A DNA stretch of 64,000 nucleotides from Ciona intestinalis (taxonomy: Eukaryota > Chordata > Ascidiacea > Phlebobranchia > Cionidae): positions 3,499,885 to 3,563,884 of the forward strand of contig NC_020179.2 of the NCBI RefSeq assembly GCF_000224145.3, written 5' to 3'. The notes beneath the pieces were generated by a model that worked only from the letters and a program-made list of their open reading frames with translations, made no database searches and was not told where the DNA came from. The number at the start of each line of letters is the position of its first letter. Position 1 is the stretch's first letter. The position numbers were made by a program, and so were the translations under genes. Below are positions 54,891-64,000 of this stretch, piece after piece.

Positions 54891-57800
54891 CTTGTGGGGA
54901 ACGAGATTTTGTGAAGGTATATGGTTGCAATAGGCCTACTTTATAAATACGCTTGATCTAATTCTGGTTGGTAAGATGGCTACCATTAGCACGTAAATTT
55001 CCGGGTCGTGGTTTTAACAATCAGTGAAAATATTCTATGTGTATCTCCAAGTGGGGGAATAAAAGAGAAGGAATACATAGACTATCTTTCTCAAACCTAT
55101 TTTATTTATGGGGTACATTGGACTGCTACGTATGGAGTTTACAAGACATGGGCGTTACTTAGGCGTTTCAATTTATATGTAATCTGTGTCAGGTAAACAG
55201 CCGCCCTGCCCTAAGGCTAATATTCGGCATTCCACAAATTAAAGCTGATATAGGCATATCCAACTAAGGGTAACCATATATGCGGTTGTATATATGGCTT
55301 AGTGGCTTTAAAACCTTTGTTTGGTTTACAGTTTCCAGCAATACTAACAATCTATGATCGTAAAGTGGAAAGATAGGAATGTTTATGTTACCTGGTACGA
55401 GCCCACGATGGGAAAAATCGGGACTGCTCGCCGTTTCACTGCTGTTGTTGTTGTTCACGTTTGTAGTGACGACGCTAGTTGGCGATAGAGAGGGGGAGCG
55501 CTGGTGGTTGCCTATAGAACGGACAAAATAAGTAAAGATGATGTTTTTATTGAGACCATAAGTCATGGTAGAGAAAACTGTAATTAAAATATTTAAACAA
55601 TGATATTAATTTTATAAATTAAAATAAAAGTATTTAATTTTTGACAAAAAAAAACGGTTGGTAAAGTTGAATTTATTTTGTGACTAAACCAAACGTTAAA
55701 AATGCGGAGCAAAATTAAACAACTTGCCTGTTGCTTGTTGCACTGCTGCGGCAATCCTTGCTGAAAATACAGCTTCAAATGTTGTTGGGGTGGGGTAAGA
55801 TGGGGTACTTCCCCCCGAAGCTGGTGGGGGGCTGTCGGCTGGGAGTTCCCCCCCACTATTTGGGGGTGACGCGGCTTGGGGTGACGAAATAGAAAGATCA
55901 TTTTCTGGAGAAAAAAAATTGGTTAAAAATAATAAATATTGCATAAGATATGGTTTCTGCTTAAAAAACTTTCAGTTGTAATCAATACGCGCCATAAAGT
56001 TACCACTATCGAGCAACTATATACAACACCTTGCGACACTTGGTTAGAATAAAGAAGTGACTTAATGCACGCTTGGTTATTGTGCTTTGCGACGCCTTCC
56101 TGTTATTCTCTTGCAAATTGAATAACTGATAATCAAAGGAGAGATGACAAATAACTTTTTCAAACTTATAAACTGTCCTGAATTTACAATGGATAAAACT
56201 TGCATTTTCAATGGGGAACTATATGAATACAATGTATCAATTGTATGTATACAATACTTAAGGTACAGTTTATACAACAATGAGAAACAAATGGCATACC
56301 GTTGTTGTTGACGTCATTTCCGTAAGTTTGCTGCATCGAAAGAAGTTTAGATTGAAGAACTTTGTTCATTTTCTTCTCATTGTTTAACCGTCGCAGGGCG
56401 TCGGCTGTAAAAAACAAAATGACAATCTGAAGTGTCGGCGAGGCATTTCTAAGAAAGTCTGACAATTAATCAAACGAAAAGAGAAATTTACAGAGATTTA
56501 ACTTAAAGCATTAGGAACAAATCCAGTTACACCATTTATGAATCTTGCACAAAAGACTATTGTGAAATTGGTAAGATCAACTGACCAATTATAATAAAAA
56601 AAGTTGGTTGTGTAAAATAAACAGTTTTTCATTTATCGGAAATTTCGTAACCAAGGACGAAAGTAAAAAAAGTGGTAACCCTCTTTTTGAAGTTCGTCAT
56701 AGATGGTAGGTATATGTGTTAAATATTGTTTCACTGTTCAAAACGGCGTAATGCTATGGTAAACGGGCCACTATCAGTTACCGACATTATTTTGTGGCAA
56801 AAACAAGTGGCTGGTCTTCCACGAATCGGCGCGGCGACTTTCTCCGGCGAGATTATACGAATGACAAGGAGTTTAGCGGCGCTGAAGATGGCTCGCGGGG
56901 AAATGCGACGCGTATATTTGCACACAAACAAAACTTGGGGGAATTGTGCATTTGAATAGCTTTAAGCTGGACAACAATCTTGTGCTGTGTTATTTTGGAA
57001 ATCTCTAGTCACGTTTGGTAATTTGTTACCCGATGTGGTCACTGGTGGCGAATAAGTTGCTTTATCGCGCTTAAAGTGCTGAAACCGCGATGCCGGAAAA
57101 AATCGCGGGTCAAGAGTTAATCGCGCGGCTCTAGCGATGTCGGTATTATACGTAAACAATGCGGGTCTGTGACGTTACGATCGGTTAACGTTTCCGCGTG
57201 GCCTAAACAAGTCAGATCGCTCGAAGGTAAAATATTTTCATTTCGAAATCTCGACGACAAAGATACTTGCGACTTAACATCACGTCATGGTGCCCATTAT
57301 GACAGAGCTGGGCGCCGAATGCAACGTGATGCAATGCGCGTGTATAAGTCAACACCCTTATCCGTCTAGAGCATTTGTTTGGGCAACAAAGCTAAGATAA
57401 ATATGACAAGTAAGGACGACGTCAGAGCGCGAAATGCGGAAACTAATTAATTCCGCCACTGGTTTGGAGAAATTGTTTGATTTCAATCTCTGCCAATGCG
57501 ATTTTCGAACAAATTCCTAAAACTTGATCAAAACACCGAGCTATGCTAATCCGATTTCCCCGGAATTGGTACGCAGTTGAATATATAAGATGTGTGCGCC
57601 CAGCATGGCATAATATTTACAATAGCTTGTATTTTTGGATTGCGGTTGTTTAGATAAGGAAGCGAAACGATGTTTTCGCTATGGCTCACATCAGAACGAT
57701 GGATTTCGGGCCAATTTCACCGCAAAAGCTCGCATTATGACGTCTACGCGTTTGAATTATGAGGTGACAAATACTATTGGTTTTGGGCGTGCCTGAAGAT

Positions 57801-60800
57801 TGGGAGTCAAAGGAAAAACGGATAGGTCGTTCGCATTCATTTTACGAAATCTCAACAAAACGACGTTGACGAATTAGTCACAGTCATTCGATTTTCGGCT
57901 GAAACTGCAGAACTCTAAGCAGTTTGGGTCAAAAAATACCCCAAATGCGGTCGAGCGAAAAGCAAATATTTACTGCTTTACACTCAAGACAGATGAAAGC
58001 ATTATTTGTGTTGTCTTATTTCTGTGGCGACACACTGCAAGGGCTTTGTTCGCTAACAAGATCATTCTATTAGGTAATAATCTCCATACCTTTCAATCTC
58101 TCCGATTCGTCTAACTTTTTCTCCGCGTCTTCCCTAGAATCCCTCTCACGATTCAATTTCATATTCAGTTCGGCTAAAAACGAAAAATAAATAAAAAAAC
58201 TTTAAAAAAAAGTTTTAAAAAATAGCTGTTAAAAATAGTTACTAATTTTTCTGGGAATTTTTATTGATTGGTCAAAACCGATAAACAATTAATGTTTTTC
58301 TGGACATTATTTAAATGCTTGGGTTCAGTTTTATGTTGGGTTATTTCCAATAATTATAAAAGGTAATATAACCCGGAAATTTATGACCTGTAAGATTATG
58401 TTTGCATGCATTTAGACATTAGGAACCGTTTATGTCATTTGTTTTGTAACATGGCGAATATTTGAAACCGATTTATGAGTACTTGTGCCAGTTTTTATAT
58501 GTGTAACTAGTCCACTTTGAAAAGTTTAGTCTTTGTTTATTTTGCCCAAGTACTCACCTATCTCTATTGATGAATGTTTTTCTTGTAAGCTTGCATTATC
58601 TGCCGCTACTTTGAGGAGACCTTGGATGTTGCGGAGCAAGTTCTGCATGGAAGAGATCTTCCCTCCCTCGTGGGAAGCATCCGAGGAGAAAGGAGCATCT
58701 GATCTTTTCCCAGATTCTCGGAAGACTTCGTTGAACGGATGCTTTAAATCCGACTTGTCATCTGAGAATAATTACGCCGATAAAATCTTGTAGTTTACAT
58801 TTTCGAATCTAATTGATTTTTTAAGTATGTTTGTATATTTTATAGAAACCCTTAGTTTAGGTTTTAATATTTGTGTAAACAATTACAGTGCATTCTCTCA
58901 GGTTGATTCTGAATGTGCTGTGGCTTATCGTGGGCTAATTCTGGCCTAAACGTTCGAGTAAACAAAATGACCGATTCAGGAATGTTTATGGTCTCGCTTG
59001 ACGTATCCCATAATTGTAGAATCGCATCAGTAAAAGTAATGGCATATTTGCTGACCCGGGCGATATTTGATGCCGTAATAAGGCTAAACATTCAAAGTAT
59101 TTAAAACAAATTGGGGCTTTGATCTTGAGTTCCGCAAATCTACCGCAAGATGTTTGCATTGCTCGCTTGTTGTTTAAAACAAAAGTTACGAGCTATGGGT
59201 GAGAAAAAACAACTCCGAAACCCGATCGTTTTGAAGGTCTCTCGTAATCGAAAAAGTAAACAATCGCTACCTGTGACGTCACAAGCGTTTGCGGTCGCGC
59301 GTGCACTCGCGCGTGAACCGACACGTGACACAATTATTTACGCCACGTGATTAGCGCGAGGCAGTAACCTTACGTCATGGTAATTGGGCGGCAGTGAAGA
59401 CCTGGGACGGGGCCTAAGTAATCCGTGTTGTTCAGGGTTTGAGCTTCAAAGCACCTTTTACTGCAAGTAATCCGGCGCGGAATGAAGATTGAAGCGAAAT
59501 TCATTTCAAACAAAAATCCCTTCAATTGATTTGCCCTTTGAGGTTGCACGGATGCGTTTCTTATCGTTCAAGGGAGTCGAAAAATTTTCAGGAGCGTTTT
59601 GTTGTTGGACATGTATGTTATTGTACCATAATACTGAATCGGCTTTTCACTGGTCGTGACTCGTTAAAGACAATTGAAGTAGCGGAATCACGTGGGAGGC
59701 GACTTCCGTAGCGACAATGGCGATGCTAATCACCAAAAAAACTTAATATCACATGAAAAACTGATCATCTAAAAACAATATATGAAAATATATCTATCGT
59801 AAGAAAAAAATACGGAAAAACAAAACTCGTATGGAAAATATGACCATCCGAGTAGGTGACGAAATACGCGACAACAAAGTACCTTCATGCAACCGAACGT
59901 GAGGTGAGTGCGATTGAAAATCGACGACGTGTGATCAATTGTAGCGCGAGAAACAATCAAACAAGCAGGGGAACTTTAAGCTGCGATGACGAGTAATTGT
60001 TGCATGAGTCGTTCTTAATGAATAACTATAGCAAGACAAATGGTTTGAGTTTCGTATGGACTAAGAAGGAAGGAAACTGCGAATGGGAAATTCCGTTCAC
60101 GTTTTAAATGCATTGTTTTGGTTTTCGGTGTGGCTCTATATGTGCGCATATGTTTGTATGGGGAAAGATGAGATCAGATAAATTGAGAGTGAGCGTTTTC
60201 CCGGTGTGAAACAAAAGCTGGATAATAAAAGAGCTGCAGCTATGACTCCGTTCCCGGAAATTGAAGAAAATATAAAACAAAACGTTTAAAACCTCTTCTA
60301 TATACGTCCTCATATGACATATACTCAGCGCTACTTTATGCTGACATAAGGATTATGTAGGACGTGCATTGCCTATTATAGATGCTGCTATGTTCGTTGG
60401 TTAAGAGGCGGTAAGCGAAGACAGAGACGGTTTAATTAAATACCCCGCAATCAAAAACACACTGTTCCAACTCCCAGTAAAACCACTCTGAGATAAAACA
60501 CTGGATCGTCACTCGTCGGGCGCATTCCGGGAATTCATACCATTGTTACGTCATAAACAGATAAAAATTCAAAGGCAGGCCCGGAGTTAATAATGAAAAT
60601 CGCTTAGTGCCGTCATCGGCTAGTGCAGTACCCTATATATAACGTGCTTTATACTCCTGCCCAACAGGGCGGGTTCCAGGGTTTTAACACTGCACAGGCG
60701 CCCATTAAAACTCTCTCGGCAGCTGCTGATTTTACGGCCAATCTTGCCCGCTGACGAAATCGTAACAGACATACCATGAGAATCTTTCTGTGAGTCGCGG

Positions 60801-62535
60801 TTGTCGAAAGATCCACAATTCCCACTGTTGTCTCCGATCTGTGTCTCATGGACCGAACCAACGCTGCTGGATGGGGAAGTACGACCATCGCTACCAATGC
60901 CATTGCTGACTGCATTCTGGTAGCTCCTAAAGAAGTATTGTTAGATAGGAAAACTACGACCAAGCATCTTATCTACCTTGGTGTGTGCATTTCCTCGTCA
61001 GAATCTTTTTCGTGTTGCATTCCTTGAGAGTTCGCCTGTGTTATACAGTAATGTGACTTTTATATTGTGAAAATTCTTGTTTGTAATGTTTACTTTACAA
61101 AATATCGTCGGCTTTATAATAAAGTGAGTCCAATACATACCCTGCTCCCGGATTGGGCAAGGTTTGAGTGTAAAGCGCTCCCTCCAGCGGCGATTTGTGC
61201 AGCAGCTGCTGCAGCGGCGGCAGATGACATCGCACCTCCTGCTGCATGTGACTGTGCGAGCTGTAAATTAAAATAAAGTTACTTTAACTCACATAATGGG
61301 GTGGAGAAAGATGGGACACTTTTAGCACATAACATCTAAATATCCTGAACGTGTTTTAAACAATTAACAACGGTCTATGGGAATCGTACAGTTTTTTAAT
61401 TTCTTGAGTGGTTCTTCTTTACTACCAAATGGGACGAGTGATTATACTAAAAAGGTGTCCCACCTTCCCCCACCCTATACTATATTGTACTATGGGTTAA
61501 GATGTGATACTGTTAACACTTAAACAATTAACAACGCTTTTAGAATCGTGGCTATACGGTTATATATTTCTGTAAATATTCTTTATTTACTACAGAATAG
61601 GACGAGAAAAGAGGATAAAAACATGTCCCACCTTACTCTTACTTAGTATTCACATTCCATACCTGATTTATATGATTGAGCATTGCCATTGACGTGGGGG
61701 GAATTCCCGACGAAAACAAAGACGGGTGTGACATCATAATAAAGGGGGCGAGTGCTGGGTTTATCTGCTGATGTTCTAAACCATTGTGGAGTCCGGATGC
61801 AGCAGCCTGCTGGTACTGGTGGCGTATTGCCTGGCAAAGAAACAAAACTGATGAAAATGTATACGGTGTATATGTGTAATCATGTGCATGTATAGTGGAG
61901 TGGGGGGAGATGGGACACCTTTAGCTTGTAATATCCAATTTCCTGATCATTTTTTAAACAATTGAGTCGTGAGTATACGGTGTTATAATTCTTTGAATGT
62001 TCTTTGTTTACTACCAAATTGAAAGATAAAATAGAATGGAAAAGTGTCCTATCTTCCCCACCCTACCATATATGTAGTAGAGTGCTGGGGCAGAATGGAA
62101 ACTGTTAGCATATTATATGCTGTATTGGATAATCGTGTAATAATCTTTGTTTATTTCTTAACGGGATAATAAAAGAGAAAAAATACCATTTTGCAACGAC
62201 GATTTTATAAGCTTTCTTTGCATTTCTTGTACTGCAATGCAACATTACTTATATACATAATACATATATGCATGGAGAGCGAGGGGTTATAGACTCGAAT
62301 ACAGGTGAAAGGGGAAATGATTTATGTATTAGGTTGACTGATATGAGAACATTCTTGGGCCTGAGTTCAAGCTAGATTCGGTTCGGTTTTGTTTCGAAAG
62401 CACTAATCCCTTAATGCCGTAAGCCTTTTACCTGTAGATAGGCGAGGTTCGCTGTCGGGTTGTGCAAGTCTGACGTCATTGGATTGTTTACGCTTGAGTG
62501 ATCTTTGTCGTCATCTTTGCCAGGGCTGCCGCTCG
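54688..62535 (-). CDS. DACH: Dachshund family transcriptional co-regulator, 3' part (N-terminus beyond window)
   Basis: Nuclear SKI/SNO-related co-regulator acting with Six/Eya-type partners in development. Visible coding exons in order: 62535-62432, 61830-61663, 61260-61141, 60916-60775, 58761-58558, 58173-58090, 56404-56300, 55904-55728, 55511-55392, 54806-54688; phases agree, giving about 447 codons. Landmarks: SLFSSGIPPTSMAMLNHIN with a following alanine run (the DACH linker), then NIQGLLKVAADNA, the signature of the C-terminal Dachbox-C/DD2 domain, continued by a charged coiled coil (LNRERDSREDAEKKL; RRLNNEKKMNKVLQSKL). The tail after the coiled coil is Ser/Pro/Asn-rich and unlike vertebrate DACH. 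The upstream exon enters in phase 1 from beyond 62535; no exon is seen from there to 64000, so the DNA-binding Dachbox-N exons lie further right. One intron uses GC-AG. Confidence 0.92.
54845..54888. repeat. (AT)n microsatellite
   Basis: About 22 AT dinucleotides just upstream of the last DACH exon, in the final intron. Confidence 0.95.
56405..58089. other. 1.7-kb DACH intron, CpG-containing
   Basis: No exon is supported. The DNA at about 56800-57900 is richer in G+C and CpG than the rest of the window and has many stop-free but unrecognisable frames. It is a plausible location for cis-regulatory elements of a developmental gene; this is inference. Confidence 0.45.
58558..58761 (-). CDS. DACH: DACH exon with Dachbox-C core
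   Basis: Ends with SSMQNLLRNIQGLLKVAADN followed by ASLQEKHSSIEI, nearly the vertebrate consensus for the second conserved dachshund domain, which mediates protein contacts. The first half (HPFNEVFRESGKRSDAPF) is a less conserved linker. Acceptor TTCTCAG and donor GTGAGT are canonical. Confidence 0.94.
58762..60774. other. 2.0-kb DACH intron with CRE and E-box cluster
   Basis: No exon is supported. Contains TGACGTCA at 59274-59281 and CACGTG at 59322-59327 and 59344-59349, inside a CpG-rich segment of about 100 bases. See findings. Confidence 0.45.
59274..59349. promoter_or_regulatory. Cluster of one CRE-like site and two E-boxes
   Basis: TGACGTCA at 59274-59281 (bZIP CREB/ATF palindrome) and CACGTG at 59322-59327 and 59344-59349 (bHLH palindrome) fall within 76 bases. 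All three are perfect consensus palindromes. Function is inferred from motif match only; CpG-rich DNA raises the chance rate. Confidence 0.35.
61141..61260 (-). CDS. DACH: DACH exon with polyalanine tract
   Basis: Reads LAQSHAAGGAMSSAAAAAAAAQIAAGG and ends NLAQSGSR in phase 0. The frame is fixed by phase 0 entry from the exon ending at 61663. Vertebrate DACH has a comparable Asn-Thr-Ile-Ala-Asn-Met-Ala-rich stretch here. The alanine run is encoded by mixed GCN codons, so it is not a simple trinucleotide repeat. Confidence 0.8.
61296..61480 (+). mobile_element. MITE-like family C, full-length copy
   Basis: Left terminus GGGGTGGAGAAAGATGGGAC and right terminus AGGTGTCCCACCTTCCCCCA form inverted repeats around about 140 bp of non-coding sequence (GTTTTAAACAATTAACAACG; TTCTTTACTACCAAATGGG). 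No ORF, so non-autonomous. Lies in a DACH intron. Confidence 0.7.
61481..61645 (+). mobile_element. MITE-like family C, degenerate copy
   Basis: Shares ATGGGTTAAGATGTGATACTG, AACAATTAACAACGC and ACATGTCCCACCTTACTC with its neighbour. It ends just before the DACH exon at 61663. Confidence 0.55.
61890..62078 (+). mobile_element. MITE-like family C, full-length copy
   Basis: TAGTGGAGTGGGGGGAGATG and GTGTCCTATCTTCCCCACCC are the inverted termini. Lies on the other side of the DACH exon at 61663-61830. Confidence 0.65.
62079..62200 (+). mobile_element. MITE-like family C, degenerate copy
   Basis: AGTAGAGTGCTGGGGCAGAATG then CTTTGTTTATTTCTTAACGGG. Strongly diverged. Confidence 0.4.
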
Positions 62536-64000
62536 CTAAAAAAAGTGAAAAAGGGAAGCTATATTTAGAATTCGAGTTGCCTATTCATTATGTCCCTTTG
62601 AAATTGAAAATATCTCTGATTGCGAACGTGCCGAGCTTTTTGAGCCAGATGAGGCGGAAATGAATAAACTCTTTGCTGAGCTACGCTTCGTTGCGTGTGA
62701 ACGCGAAGCGTAGATGTATGAATAAACATTAAATAAACGTCATTTCGATTGAAATCTCCCGTAAAAGTTAAACTTGCCCGGCGCGCAGTGCGGGGTGTTT
62801 TGAATTGGTGTTCGCCAAGTCAAAACATAATAAACCGTATATTCGTATTATTTCGAATAGTTTTAAGCACGAAACAGGTGGCCGTGTTTTAATAAAGCCA
62901 CGCGACGAATGTAACAATGGTTTATTGTGACGTCGGTGCACAATTTTGTTTAGGATTATGACGTAATCCTTGGGCGATTTAGAAAAGTTTGGAGAGCATT
63001 ATTCGATGGTTTAATGCAAAGTACTCTTGTCCTAATCGGTTATCCGGGCAGTTGGTTAAGTCAAAAATTGCCATTCTCAAAGAGATTGTATTTTTAACTC
63101 TACCGCCGACCAAAAAGTCCGTTTTAGCGTAATTATAACCACCAGAGTTCAATTTTGCTTCTAACATCACTCGAGATTTTTTTAGATTTTAAACGAAAAA
63201 TGGTTGAATAAAAATCTTATCTTATGTATGGATGGACATTTCGTATTAAAACTTGTTCGCCTTTACAAAAATGGAGATTGCGGGTCGTTGAGATTTCTAC
63301 GAAAATATCGGGAGCGTCCTGGCCGCGTTCTTTCGGGAAATCGTAATTAAATCGTTTTCCAAGCACGATTAAATTAAACTAGCGATCGAATCAAGACAAT
63401 ACTTATCGTGGTAAGTCATTGTTTCGAGTCGGTGGGGTCACTACGGTCCGCGAGCGGTTGTGACCTCACTATGCGCTCTGTCGGATCACAAACAAAAGCA
63501 AGCTTGATGCATTACTTTAGTTCGGCTGGGACCGCACATTCTCTAGTTGAGTTACCATCCAGAAAATCGAAATTTAATGCAACCGCTGAACAATGCGACA
63601 ACGGTACGTGCAAATGCGGTTCGCGGTAAAAAACGCAGTCGGTTCCCGCGTTGGAAACAAACCGAAGCCGTTACCGATGTAACGCGTCGTCTATCACATA
63701 GTTGCACAGTAATGGATTAGCGGCAATAAGGAAACGGGCCGGTGAACGACTATTTGCCGACACCGTTTATCATTTTCTACTCGCAAATAAGTTTACCGGG
63801 AGAAAATTTATCGTTGAACAAATAACGCAGCTGAATTAACGGCGCACCGTTAGAGTGGGAAACCTATCTTGCGGCTTAGATGCAGTTTGATACAATGTTA
63901 TCGATCTTTCTACATATTTACCCAACCACTTTAAGATGATAAAAACTACGCCCGCGGATTGGTCGCGAAAACTCGTCACACGGTAAGTACAGATTGTTAC
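62536..64000. other. DACH intron or upstream region at window edge
   Basis: No exon with conserved coding content is visible. G+C and CpG are raised relative to the rest of the window. The minus-strand ORF 62979-63170 has no recognisable similarity. The gene must continue past 64000 because its first visible exon (62535) is entered in phase 1. Confidence 0.5.

Overview
The window is animal nuclear DNA and very probably from a tunicate of the genus Ciona. Long AT-rich introns carry many degenerate tRNA-derived SINEs and short inverted-repeat elements. The encoded proteins are chordate-like but divergent. The species call is an inference; no database was searched. All four recognised genes lie on the minus strand, head to tail, so they are read from high to low coordinates. 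I found them by translating candidate exons, checking GT-AG (once GC-AG) borders and requiring reading phase to be kept across every junction.

Layout. (1) 279-8423: mitochondrial glutamate dehydrogenase (GLUD type), 16 coding exons, complete, about 547 residues. (2) 9665-25169: inositol polyphosphate 4-phosphatase (INPP4A/B type), 24 coding exons, with an N-terminal PH domain, a C2 domain and a C-terminal CX5R phosphatase motif; two further phase-compatible first exons suggest shorter isoforms. (3) 25001-27267: a near-identical duplication of the INPP4 first-exon region, interrupted by a GC-rich 9/10-bp minisatellite and a 50-base assembly gap; this looks like two alleles assembled in tandem. 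(4) 28127-50815: TMEM131, 38 coding exons, complete, about 1719 residues. (5) 54688-62535 and on beyond the right edge: the 3' part of a dachshund (DACH) transcriptional co-regulator with the conserved C-terminal helical domain; the N-terminal DNA-binding domain must lie beyond 64000.

The four genes do unrelated jobs: nitrogen/carbon metabolism in mitochondria, phosphoinositide signalling, secretory-pathway cargo handling and transcriptional control of development. They are spaced by 1 kb or more, and nothing suggests an operon. From about 51 kb to the end the DNA is less AT-rich, has more CpG and fewer SINEs, as expected around a developmental regulator.

I see no bacterial, viral or CRISPR content, and no convincing novel multi-gene system. 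The points most worth a second look are the allelic-looking duplication at the INPP4 5' end, the PH-C2-phosphatase architecture with several candidate start exons, two SINE families sharing one central core, the MITE cluster flanking a DACH exon, and a GC-AG intron in DACH.
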